The notes under the pieces: generated by a model
Told to the model about the DNA's origin: nothing
Seen by the model: the letters and a program-made list of their open reading frames with translations, nothing else
Database searches by the model: none
Made by a program: the position numbers and the translations under genes
Part shown: piece after piece, positions 27,308-34,989 of the stretch
Position numbering within the stretch: position 1 is the stretch's first letter
Layout of the letters: every line of letters starts with the position of its first letter
From: an uncultured Clostridia bacterium
Lineage (GTDB): Bacteria > Bacillota > Clostridia > Lachnospirales > CAG-274
NCBI GenBank assembly: GCA_944376805.1
Contig: CALWDX010000037.1
Span: 1-48,346 of the forward strand
Direction: 5' to 3'
DNA: 48,346 bases

Positions 27308-27760
27308 ATGGATTTGTTAATAGAGGCTTTATGGGCTTTTTTAGCTACTGTTGCTTTTTCTATTATGTTTAATACACCTAAAAAAGAACTTTTATATTGT
27401 GGTATAGCAGGTGCTATTGGTTGGTTTTTTTATGCCTTATGTATGAAAATAGGGTTATCTTCTGCTTTTTCTAACTTTTGGGGTACAGTTTTTATTGCCT
27501 ATTTTTCTAGGTTGTTTGCAATAATTAGAAAGAATCCTATATCTGTATTTTTAATATCTGGTATAATAACATTAGTACCAGGTGCTGGTATATATAATAC
27601 AGTATTTAATATTATTATGTCAGATAATAAAATGGCAAGTTTTTATGGTGTAGAAACTGTTAAGATAGCTTGTGCAATAGCATTTGGTATAATAGTTATA
27701 TTAGCTTTACCTCAATTTATGTTTACATTTAAAATAAATCAAAAAAGTAATAGTAAATAA
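27308..27760 (+). CDS. Threonine/serine exporter family, small subunit (DUF3815)
   Basis: A 150-residue membrane protein with four or five hydrophobic segments, equivalent to the C-terminal half of full-length ThrE. The motif GIITLVPGAGIYNTVFNII is typical. The start lies one base after the stop of the large subunit and uses GGGAGG inside that gene, which points to coupled synthesis in equal amounts. The flavin reductase gene starts 47 bp later without a terminator between. Confidence 0.9.
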   Translation: MDLLIEALWAFLATVAFSIMFNTPKKELLYCGIAGAIGWFFYALCMKIGLSSAFSNFWGTVFIAYFSRLFAIIRKNPISVFLISGIITLVPGAGIYNTVFNIIMSDNKMASFYGVETVKIACAIAFGIIVILALPQFMFTFKINQKSNSK

Positions 27761-27807
27761 AAAAATTAAATATAATTAATTTATATGTAATATAAAGGAG
27801 AATTTTT

Positions 27808-28374
27808 ATGTCAAAACAAATTTGGAAACCTGGAACTATTCTTTATCCTGTACCTGTTGTGATGGTATCTTGTGGAGATTATGAAAAAGATGAAAAAAAT
27901 ATTATAACAGTTGCTTGGACTGGTACTATTAATACAGACCCTGCAATGGCTTACATATCAGTAAGACCAAGTAGATATTCTTATGATATTATTAAAAGAA
28001 CTGGTGAATTTGTAATAAATCTTACAACTAAAGATTTAGCTTTTGCAACTGATTATTGTGGTGTAAAATCGGGAAAAGATATTGACAAATTTAAAGAAAT
28101 GAATTTAACTGCTAAAAAAGCACATAATTTAAATTGCCCTATTATAGAGGAAAGTCCTATAAATATTGAATGTAAAGTTAAAGATATAGTAGAATTAGGT
28201 ACACATCATATGTTTATTGCTAATGTTATATCTACTATGGCAGATGAAAAATATATGGACGAAAATGGGAAATTTCATTTTGATAAAAGTGAGCCTATTT
28301 GTTACTCTCACGGAGAATATTATACTTTAGGTGATTATATAGGTAAATTTGGTTATTCTGTAAAGAAAAAATAA
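27808..28374 (+). CDS. Flavin reductase-like FMN-binding protein
   Basis: A 188-residue protein of the flavin reductase-like split-barrel family. Family marks are a barrel start TILYPVPVVMVSCGD, ITVAWTGTINTDPAMAYISVRP (FMN phosphate region), RTGEFVINL and GTHHMFIANVI. These proteins bind FMN and often act as anaerobic flavoredoxins or supply reduced flavin, but the substrate cannot be told here. The start follows AAAGGAGAA. Normal length. Confidence 0.92.
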   Translation: MSKQIWKPGTILYPVPVVMVSCGDYEKDEKNIITVAWTGTINTDPAMAYISVRPSRYSYDIIKRTGEFVINLTTKDLAFATDYCGVKSGKDIDKFKEMNLTAKKAHNLNCPIIEESPINIECKVKDIVELGTHHMFIANVISTMADEKYMDENGKFHFDKSEPICYSHGEYYTLGDYIGKFGYSVKKK

Positions 28375-28386
28375 TTAAAAATTTTA

Positions 28387-28412
28387 AGGTTGTAGATTAA
28401 TTTCTATAGCCT
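28387..28412 (+). terminator. Probable terminator after the flavin reductase gene
   Basis: AGGTTGTAGA (28387-28396) pairs with TCTATAGCCT (28403-28412), including two G-U pairs, with a 6-nt loop, 13 nt after the stop. The following run AAATTTTG is only weakly U-rich. Confidence 0.5.
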
Positions 28413-28439
28413 AAATTTTGATATATAAAAGGTGATAAA

Positions 28440-28603
28440 ATGGAAGAGAAAGTGTTTGCAAGACAGGGAACAAAAGAAGATTTATTTGAAATATTATTTG
28501 ATTATATACATAATTTATAGATTGGATATGTGAAAATATAGAATTAATACAAAAGATATTTAAAGAAATAAAATTATATAAATCAAATGATAATAGACAT
28601 TAA
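28440..28603 (+). pseudogene. Decayed short gene
   Basis: An ATG at 28440 with AAAGGTGAT before it opens a 26-codon frame (EEKVFARQGTKEDLFEILFD) that stops at TAG 28518-28520. From that point another frame continues with coding-like sequence (DWICENIELIQKIFKEIKL) to TAA 28601-28603. One small indel near 28518 would restore a protein of about 54 residues. That is probably itself a remnant of a longer gene, because nothing similar to a whole family is recognised. A terminator follows at once. Confidence 0.5.
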
Positions 28604-28609
28604 GTAATA

Positions 28610-28653
28610 AAAAATAAACTTCATATTTATATAATAATATGAAGTTTATTTTT
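28610..28653 (-). terminator. Bidirectional terminator between the decayed gene and the ferredoxin gene
   Basis: A perfect inverted repeat of about 18 bp (28610-28627 with 28636-28653) has an 8-nt loop and A/T-runs on both outer sides. It lies just after the ferredoxin stop on the minus strand and after the decayed gene on the plus strand. Confidence 0.88.
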
Positions 28654-28660
28654 AAAAATT

Positions 28661-28984
28661 TTATTTTTTGTTTTTAAATATAGAACCTAATAAACCAGAA
28701 GTTTTTTCAGTCAATTCTATTTCTGTATCACTATTCAAATTAAAACAACAAGCAAGTCTTTTACCTTGTTCTAATTCATCTGCACTTATTTTTTTCTCCT
28801 CTGGTTTAGTAGGAGCATTAGCACCTTTTATTACATTTACTTTACATCTTCCACATATTCCTTTACCACCACAAGGAAATTTAAAATCTATATATTCAGA
28901 TTTAATAATATCTTTAAGATTTGTACCTTCTTCTTTTGTTAAATTAAATTCATTATTTTGAGTTTTAATTTTTAAATTTACCAT
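28661..28984 (-). CDS. 2Fe-2S ferredoxin-like protein
   Basis: A 107-residue electron carrier with the plant-type cluster motif: CGGKGICGRC in the middle (three Cys) and a fourth ligand in RLACCF. The sequence before (FKFPCGGKG) is like the N-terminal ferredoxin domain of corrinoid-activating proteins, but the activator part is absent. The start is the ATG at 28984 (MVNLKIKTQN) with TTAAGGAGGA before it. An open extension of 17 codons upstream covers the ribosome binding site and promoter and is rejected. The C-terminal GLLGSIFKNKK tail is unusual for a soluble ferredoxin. Its partner enzyme is unknown. Confidence 0.88.
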   Translation of the reverse strand: MVNLKIKTQNNEFNLTKEEGTNLKDIIKSEYIDFKFPCGGKGICGRCKVNVIKGANAPTKPEEKKISADELEQGKRLACCFNLNSDTEIELTEKTSGLLGSIFKNKK

Positions 28985-29025
28985 TTTATAAGTCCTCCTT
29001 AATAATATATTAAAAAGTTTATTAT

Positions 29026-29054
29026 ATTTTATCATATCCTAGTAATTTTGTAAA
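29026..29054 (-). promoter_or_regulatory. Promoter of the ferredoxin-like gene
   Basis: On the minus strand TTTACA (29049-29054) and TAAAAT (29026-29031) are 17 bp apart, with TG one base before the -10. It lies between the purA terminator and the gene. Confidence 0.65.
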
Positions 29055-29081
29055 GATAAAATTATATTGTTAACTTCAATT

Positions 29082-29119
29082 AAAAAAGATAAAGACTATA
29101 TATAGTCTTTATCTTTTTT
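29082..29119 (-). terminator. Perfect palindromic terminator after purA
   Basis: A 38-bp perfect palindrome has 17-bp arms, a TATA loop, an A6 start and a T-run end. It lies 17 nt after the purA stop on the minus strand and can act in both directions. Confidence 0.93.
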
Positions 29120-29136
29120 TAATTTTATAAATAATT

Positions 29137-30408
29137 TTATCTAAATAAAATTTCATCTCTTTTTGGACCATTAGAAACCATTGAAACTTTAACACCAAGT
29201 TCTTTTTCTATAAACTCTACATAGTCTTTAGCTTCTTGAGGTAAATTATCATATTCTTTAATACCACGAATATCAGTTTTCCAACCTTTAAGTTCTTGAC
29301 AAACAGGTTTTGCTTTATAAAGTTGTTCTGTTGTTAAGAAATCTTTATAAACTTTGCCATCTAATTCATAGCCAGTACATACTTTAATAGTATCCATGTA
29401 GCTAAGAACATCAAGACAAGTAATACAAACTTCTGTTGCTCCTTGAATTTCACAACCATATCTAGTAGCTACAGTATCAAAATATCCAACACGACGAGGG
29501 CGACCAGTAGTAGCACCATATTCACCAGAATCACCACCACGTTTTCTAAGTTCTTCTGCTTCTTCACCAAAAATTTCACTAACAAAAGGACCTTCACCAA
29601 CCGCACTAGAATAAGCTTTTGTAATAACAGTTATTTCTTTAATAGCGTGAGGTGGAATACCAGCACCAACGGCAGCATAACCAGCTAAAGTAGATGAACT
29701 AGTAACATAAGGATAAATACCGTGGTCAGTATCTTTTAAAGCACCAAGTTGACCTTCTAAAAGAATATTTTTATTTTCTTTAATAGCATTTCTTAAGTAA
29801 GTTGAAGTATCTGTTACATTTTCTTTAATCATATCAGCATATTTTAAAAGTTTTTCATATACTTCTATATAATCAATTTCAGGTTTATTGTATAAATATT
29901 TAAATTGAATATTAATTTTTTCATACATATGTTTAAGTTTATCTTTAAGTCTTTCTTGTTTATAAAGTTCCCAAACTTGAAGACCAACTTTAGAAAATTT
30001 ATCAGCATAGAAAGGAGCAATACCACTTTTAGTAGAACCAAATTTTCTATCCCCAAGACGTTCTTCTTCATAAACATCTAAAAGAACATGATGAGGTAAT
30101 AAAACTTGAGCTCTATCAGATATTAAAAGGTTAAATTTTATACCTTTTGACACAACACTTTCTATTTCTTCCATAAGATATTCTATATTAAGTGCAACAC
30201 CATTACCTATAATATTAACTGTATTAGGATTAAAAACACCAGAAGGTAATTGATGAAGGGCAAATTTACCATGTTGATTTATAATAGTATGTCCAGCATT
30301 ACTACCACCTTGAAATCTAACAACTATATCAGATTGTTCTGCACAAAGGTCAGTTATTTTACCTTTTCCTTCATCTCCCCAGTTTGCACCAACTATTGCT
30401 CTAACCAT
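29137..30408 (-). CDS. purA: Adenylosuccinate synthetase
   Basis: A 423-residue enzyme that joins IMP and aspartate using GTP to give adenylosuccinate, the first step from IMP to AMP. The N-terminal GANWGDEGKGKITDLC carries the GTP P-loop and catalytic Asp. RFQGGSNAGHTI holds the catalytic His. GPFVSEIFGE, and RGGDSGEYGATTGRPRRVG in the middle, are typical. It is 12 bp behind purB, so the two AMP-branch genes are in one operon. A terminator follows. Confidence 0.96.
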   Translation of the reverse strand: MVRAIVGANWGDEGKGKITDLCAEQSDIVVRFQGGSNAGHTIINQHGKFALHQLPSGVFNPNTVNIIGNGVALNIEYLMEEIESVVSKGIKFNLLISDRAQVLLPHHVLLDVYEEERLGDRKFGSTKSGIAPFYADKFSKVGLQVWELYKQERLKDKLKHMYEKINIQFKYLYNKPEIDYIEVYEKLLKYADMIKENVTDTSTYLRNAIKENKNILLEGQLGALKDTDHGIYPYVTSSSTLAGYAAVGAGIPPHAIKEITVITKAYSSAVGEGPFVSEIFGEEAEELRKRGGDSGEYGATTGRPRRVGYFDTVATRYGCEIQGATEVCITCLDVLSYMDTIKVCTGYELDGKVYKDFLTTEQLYKAKPVCQELKGWKTDIRGIKEYDNLPQEAKDYVEFIEKELGVKVSMVSNGPKRDEILFR

Positions 30409-30420
30409 TTTGTATCCTCC

Positions 30421-31854
30421 TTAAACAGTAAGTTCACTACCTTTAACAAATTTATCTTTATTTTGTTTTAAAATAGGTATAACTTCTTCATTTATATAAT
30501 CTAAAACTTGCATAGGAGCACGCCCCACAAAGTTTTTAGGGTCTAATATTTTTTGTATATCTTCCATAGTAAGATTGAAAGATTTATCATTTACTATACG
30601 TTCAATAAGGTCGTTTTTACCACCTTCAACCTTAACAACTTTAGATGCTTCCATAGAATGTTCTCTAATTTTTTCGTGTAATTCTTGTCTATCGCCACCT
30701 TTTTTAACAGCATCCATCATAATATTTTCAGTAGCCATAAAAGGTAATTCTGCCATTATATGTTTTTCTATAACTTTAGGATAAACAACTAAATTTTCGG
30801 AAATATTTATATAAATATTTAAAATAGCATCTGTTGCTAAAAATGCTTCTGGCATAGATATTCTTTTATTAGAAGAATCATCTAAAGTTCTTTCAAACCA
30901 TTGTGTAGAAGTAGTAATAGCAGGGTTTAAAGCATCTATCATAATATATCTAGCAAGACCAGCTATTCTTTCAGAACGCATAGGGTTTCTTTTGTAAGCC
31001 ATAGCAGAAGAACCAACTTGTCCTTTTTCAAAAGGTTCTTCCATTTCTTTTAAATGTTGTAAAAGACGCATATCATTAGAAAATTTAGTAGCACTTTGAG
31101 CAATACCACTAAGGATATTTATAACAATACTATCTAATTTTCTAGAATATGTTTGTCCAGAAACAGAGAAAACACCTTTAAAACCAAGTTTTTCAGCTAT
31201 AAGACTATCTAATTTTTTTACTTTTTCATTATCATTATTAAAAAGTTCCATAAAACTAGCTTGAGTACCAGTTGTACCTTTAGAACCTAATAATTTTAAA
31301 TTATCAAGACAAAAATCAATTTGTTCTAAATCCATCATTAAATCTTGTATCCATAAACAAGCTCTTTTACCAACTGTTGTAAGTTGTGCTGCTTGAAAAT
31401 GTGTAAATCCAAGAGTAGGTAAGTCTTTGTATTCTAAAGCAAATTTAGATAAATTTGATATAACTTCTAAAACTTTACCTTTAACAAGTTCTAAAGCATC
31501 TTTCATAATAATAACATCTGTATTATCACCAACATAACAGCTTGTAGCACCAAGATGAATAATAGGTTTAGCATTTGGACATTGAACACCATAAGCATAA
31601 ATATGAGCCATAACATCATGTCTTGTTATTTTTTCACGCTCTATTGCTACATCATAATTTATATTATCTGCAAATGCTTCAAGTTCTTTAATTTGTTCAT
31701 CTGTAATATTAAGTCCAAGTTCTTTTTCTGCTTTTGCAAGAGTTATCCAAAGTTTTCTCCAAGTTTTAAATTTTTTGTTTGGAGAAAAAATTTCTTTCAT
31801 TTCTTTACTTGCATAGCGAGAGTTGAGAGGGCTTTCATAAATATTTTTATCCAT
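30421..31854 (-). CDS. purB: Adenylosuccinate lyase
   Basis: A 477-residue fumarase/aspartase-family enzyme acting twice in purine synthesis: SAICAR to AICAR and adenylosuccinate to AMP. Active-site stretches are TRHDVMAHIYA, LGATSCYVGDNTD (the TSCY variant), GFTHFQAAQ and the signature GSSAMAYKRNPMRSE. It lies between purF (25 bp) and purA (12 bp) in one operon. Length agrees with the longer PurB type. Confidence 0.95.
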   Translation of the reverse strand: MDKNIYESPLNSRYASKEMKEIFSPNKKFKTWRKLWITLAKAEKELGLNITDEQIKELEAFADNINYDVAIEREKITRHDVMAHIYAYGVQCPNAKPIIHLGATSCYVGDNTDVIIMKDALELVKGKVLEVISNLSKFALEYKDLPTLGFTHFQAAQLTTVGKRACLWIQDLMMDLEQIDFCLDNLKLLGSKGTTGTQASFMELFNNDNEKVKKLDSLIAEKLGFKGVFSVSGQTYSRKLDSIVINILSGIAQSATKFSNDMRLLQHLKEMEEPFEKGQVGSSAMAYKRNPMRSERIAGLARYIMIDALNPAITTSTQWFERTLDDSSNKRISMPEAFLATDAILNIYINISENLVVYPKVIEKHIMAELPFMATENIMMDAVKKGGDRQELHEKIREHSMEASKVVKVEGGKNDLIERIVNDKSFNLTMEDIQKILDPKNFVGRAPMQVLDYINEEVIPILKQNKDKFVKGSELTV

Positions 31855-31879
31855 AATTATTATCCTTTCTATATGTAAA

Positions 31880-33256
31880 TTATAATAAATGGTCTACATT
31901 AATAGGGTAGTTTCCTGTAAAACAAGAGTCACAAAAACCACAAGTAGAATTAGGTGCTATATGATGAAGATTATCAAGACTTAAAAAGTCTAAACTATCT
32001 GCATGTATCATTTCTCTTATTTCATCAATAGTATGTTGATTAGCTATTAAAGCATCTCTTGAAGGTATATCTGTACCAAAGAAACAAGGCCATAAAAATG
32101 GTGGAGAAGATATACGAACATGCACTTCAGTAGCTCCAGCTTCTCTAAGTAAATTTACAATGCGTCCACTAGTTGTTCCGCGTACAATACTATCATCTAC
32201 CATAACAACTCGTTTACCTTTTACAACACTAGAAAGAGCATTTAGTTTCATTCTAACAGCTGTATCACGCTCTTTTTGATTAGGTTTTATAAAAGTTCTA
32301 GCAATGTATCTATTTTTAACAAATCCCATTTGATTAGGTATTTTAGCATATTCAGCATAACCTTCAGCAGCACTAAGGCCAGAGTCTGGAACACCTATAA
32401 CTATATCAGCTTTAACAGGTGATTGTTTGGCTAAAAACATACCAGCTCTTTTTCTAGTTTCGTGAACAACTTCATTTTCTATTAAGCTATCAGGACGGGC
32501 AAAATAAATATGTTCAAATATACAAAGATGTGACTTATCAGAACAATTTTCAGTAATAGATTTTGTTTTACCTTGTTCTATAACAAAAACTTCACCAGGT
32601 TTAATATTTCTTTCAAATTTTGCATTTACTGTATCAAGTGCACAAGTTTCAGAAGCAAAAACTATTGCATCATCTTTTTTACCCATACATAAAGGTCTAA
32701 AACCCCATTTATCACGAGCTGCAATTAATTTATTAGGACTCATAATTAAAAGGGAATAAGCACCTTCTAATAAGTTCATAACTTTTTTAACAGCTTCTTC
32801 AATAGAACCACTATTTATACGTTCTCTAGCTATTAAATATGCTATAACTTCTGTATCAGAAGTAGTTTGGAAGATAGCACCTGTTTTTTCAAGTTCTTTT
32901 TTTAGTTCATAAGTATTTGTAAGGTTACCATTATGAGCTATTGCTAATGTACCTTTAATATATCTAAGTACAAGAGGTTGAACATTTTCTCTAAGGTTTC
33001 CACCAGTTGTAGAATATCTAACATGTCCAACTGCCATAGTGCCTTCAAGGTCTTCTAAAATTTGTTGATTAAATACATCATTTACAAGTCCTAAATATTT
33101 ATAGTGATAAATTTCTCTATCCCTATTTACTGCTATACCACAACCTTCCTGTCCTCTATGTTGAAGTGAAACAAGTCCATAATAAGTAGATGTTGCTACT
33201 TCTCCATTAGGGTCATATATACCAAAAATACCGCATTCTTCGTGTAGTTCTCTCAT
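31880..33256 (-). CDS. purF: Amidophosphoribosyltransferase
   Basis: A 458-residue enzyme for the committed step of purine synthesis, PRPP plus glutamine to phosphoribosylamine. A 7-residue propeptide precedes C8 (EECGIFGIYD), the N-terminal nucleophile of the glutaminase domain. The PRPP motif is VVMVDDSIVRGTT. Cysteines for a 4Fe-4S cluster of the Bacillus type are present: one in HLCIFEHIYFARPDS, one in WPCFFGTDI, and the final TCGFCDSCF. The ATG follows AAAGGGA. It is 114 bp behind purC with no terminator visible between. Confidence 0.95.
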   Translation of the reverse strand: MRELHEECGIFGIYDPNGEVATSTYYGLVSLQHRGQEGCGIAVNRDREIYHYKYLGLVNDVFNQQILEDLEGTMAVGHVRYSTTGGNLRENVQPLVLRYIKGTLAIAHNGNLTNTYELKKELEKTGAIFQTTSDTEVIAYLIARERINSGSIEEAVKKVMNLLEGAYSLLIMSPNKLIAARDKWGFRPLCMGKKDDAIVFASETCALDTVNAKFERNIKPGEVFVIEQGKTKSITENCSDKSHLCIFEHIYFARPDSLIENEVVHETRKRAGMFLAKQSPVKADIVIGVPDSGLSAAEGYAEYAKIPNQMGFVKNRYIARTFIKPNQKERDTAVRMKLNALSSVVKGKRVVMVDDSIVRGTTSGRIVNLLREAGATEVHVRISSPPFLWPCFFGTDIPSRDALIANQHTIDEIREMIHADSLDFLSLDNLHHIAPNSTCGFCDSCFTGNYPINVDHLL

Positions 33257-33370
33257 ATTTACATATCCCTTTCTTTGATTTTTAATTTATAATATACTTG
33301 TAATAAATAGATTTCTATTGTTGTAAAAGTAAATCTTTATAATTAATATTGTTACCTATAAATATTATCA

Positions 33371-34093
33371 TTAAATATTAGGATACTTTTCAATAAGGCG
33401 TTTATAAACTTCATGATAAACATCTGCAAATTCGCCTAAATCTAATCTAAATTGGTCTTTATCCAATTTTTTATTTGTATGTATATCCCATAATCTACAA
33501 GTATCTGGAGATATTTCATCAGAAAGAATAATATTTTTTTCACTATCAAAACCAACTTCTATTTTAAAGTCTACAAGTTTTATATCTATATTTTTAAATA
33601 TTTCTATTAAAGCATCATTTACAGCAAATGCTAATTTAGAAATTTCTTCTATTTGTTCTCTATTTGCTATATTTAAAGCTATTGCATGATAATCATTAAT
33701 TAAAGGGTCACCTAAGCTATCATTTTTATAGCTAAATTCAAGAGTAGGAGAGCTAAAAACAGTACCCTCAACTGTTCCATATCTTTTACAAAATGAACCA
33801 GCAGCTATATTTCTTACAATAACTTCTAAAGGAATAATATCAACTTTTTTTACTAAAGTTTCTCTTTTGCTAATTTCTTCAACAAAATGTGTTTTTATAC
33901 CTTTTTGTTCTAATATTTTAAATATTAAATTAGCGATTTGATTATTTATGATGCCTTTACCTTCAAAAGAACCTTTTTTTTCACCATTAAAGGCTGTTGC
34001 ATCATCTTTATATTCAAATATACAAAGATTTGCATCTTTTGTTTTAAAAACTTTTTTTGCTTTACCAGTATACAATAAGTCTAATTTTTGCAT
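33371..34093 (-). CDS. purC: SAICAR synthase
   Basis: A 240-residue enzyme that couples CAIR with aspartate using ATP. N-terminal LLYTGKAKKVF, then FEYKDDATAFNGEKKGSFEGKG in part, LEVIVRNIAAGSF and the C-terminal LSDEISPDTCRLWD are all standard PurC motifs. It is the first gene of the purC-purF-purB-purA cluster, with its own promoter. Other de novo genes (purE, L, M, N, H, D) are not in the window. No purine riboswitch is seen in the 5' leader. Confidence 0.96.
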   Translation of the reverse strand: MQKLDLLYTGKAKKVFKTKDANLCIFEYKDDATAFNGEKKGSFEGKGIINNQIANLIFKILEQKGIKTHFVEEISKRETLVKKVDIIPLEVIVRNIAAGSFCKRYGTVEGTVFSSPTLEFSYKNDSLGDPLINDYHAIALNIANREQIEEISKLAFAVNDALIEIFKNIDIKLVDFKIEVGFDSEKNIILSDEISPDTCRLWDIHTNKKLDKDQFRLDLGEFADVYHEVYKRLIEKYPNI

Positions 34094-34141
34094 ATTAAAA
34101 CCTCTTAACTCTTAAATTTTTAAAATAAACTCTACTAAAAA

Positions 34142-34170
34142 ATTTTAAACCTTATAGGAAAAAAAAGCAA
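34142..34170 (-). promoter_or_regulatory. Promoter of the purine cluster
   Basis: On the minus strand TTGCTT (34165-34170) and TAAAAT (34142-34147) are 17 bp apart. Transcription would start near 34136, giving a leader of about 43 nt, too short for a purine riboswitch. Confidence 0.6.
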
Positions 34171-34433
34171 GTATTTTTAATAAAAAAATTTAAAAAATTT
34201 TACATATTATATATATAATAAAATAACAGTATATAGCAAATGTATAAAAAAATTAAAAAATTAAATAATATATATACATAATTTATATTTAATTATTATG
34301 AAAGGTTAAATTATTTAACAAAAAATATAATTAGAATATATAATTTATAAAAAATTTGTATAAAAAATAAATTATGAATATACAACTTATATTTGCATAT
34401 ACATATATTAAAATAATTTTTAGGGGGATAAAA
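34171..34433. other. AT-only intergenic DNA between purC and the ferritin-like gene
   Basis: Almost pure A/T with no coding sequence supported. An in-frame ATG at 34374 extends the next gene by 20 codons but lacks a ribosome binding site. A candidate promoter for that gene is TTGTAT (34356-34361), 17 bp, TATACA (34379-34384). If used, transcription starts after 34374, which rules that upstream start out. Confidence 0.4.
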
Positions 34434-34952
34434 ATGTATCCATATTTTTCAAAGAAACAAAATGATATTAGTGTTAAAGAAGTTGCAAAAAAAGATTTAG
34501 ACGATTTATTAGAAAGCGAAGTTGAAAAAGATGATTTTAGAAGATATGTTTTAGAAGCTTTAATAGATGCTATTGAAGACCAACATGAAAGTAGTTTATA
34601 TTATGAAAAACTCTACAATATTATTACAGATGAAAAAGATAAAGATATTTTAAGACAAATATCACTTAATGAAATGAAATATAAAAATATATTTATGGAA
34701 TTATATAAAATGCTTACAGGAAAAGATGCTGTTATTAGAGAAAAATTTGAAGATATTGATATAGAGGATAGTTTAAGTGAAGAATTATTTGACAGCATAG
34801 AAGAACAGTTAGAAGATATAGAGTTTTATAGAATGCTTATGTCTTTATTTGCAGATTTACCAATAAGGGATATGATTTATGAAGTAATTGTTGGTAAGCA
34901 GAGAAATGCTCAAAGATTAAGTAATTTATATAATAAATATAGACAAAAATAA
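34434..34952 (+). CDS. Ferritin-like four-helix protein
   Basis: A 172-residue protein with the helix pattern of rubrerythrin-like ferritins: EALIDAIEDQHESSLYYEKL, then ISLNEMKYKNIFMELYKMLTG and EEQLEDIEFYRMLM. The expected iron-ligand His of the ExxH motif is changed (ISLNEMKYK has Lys where EMxH is usual), so the metal site may be altered. There is no rubredoxin domain. The start is the ATG at 34434 (MYPYFSKKQ) with TAGGGGGAT before it. A terminator starts at its stop codon. Function unknown; spore-coat or oxidative-stress roles are possible for this fold. Confidence 0.8.
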   Translation: MYPYFSKKQNDISVKEVAKKDLDDLLESEVEKDDFRRYVLEALIDAIEDQHESSLYYEKLYNIITDEKDKDILRQISLNEMKYKNIFMELYKMLTGKDAVIREKFEDIDIEDSLSEELFDSIEEQLEDIEFYRMLMSLFADLPIRDMIYEVIVGKQRNAQRLSNLYNKYRQK

Positions 34953-34981
34953 AAGGGGTAGATTTTTTCTACACCCTTTTT
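34951..34981 (+). terminator. Terminator shared by convergent genes
   Basis: AAAAGGGGTAGA pairs with TCTACACCCTTTT through one bulged A, with a T-rich loop and a T5 end. It lies in the 37-bp gap between the ferritin-like gene (+) and the convergent gene on the minus strand. Confidence 0.85.
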
Positions 34982-34989
34982 AAATATAG

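Noticed and set aside
33257..33370. Possible regulatory element in the purC-purF gap
   Set aside because: Only a weak AGATTT/AAATCT pairing with a long loop was found. There is no promoter of quality, no aptamer and no terminator.
34094..34433. Search for a purine riboswitch upstream of purC
   Set aside because: No conserved purine-aptamer loops are visible on the minus strand, and the leader from the predicted start is about 43 nt.
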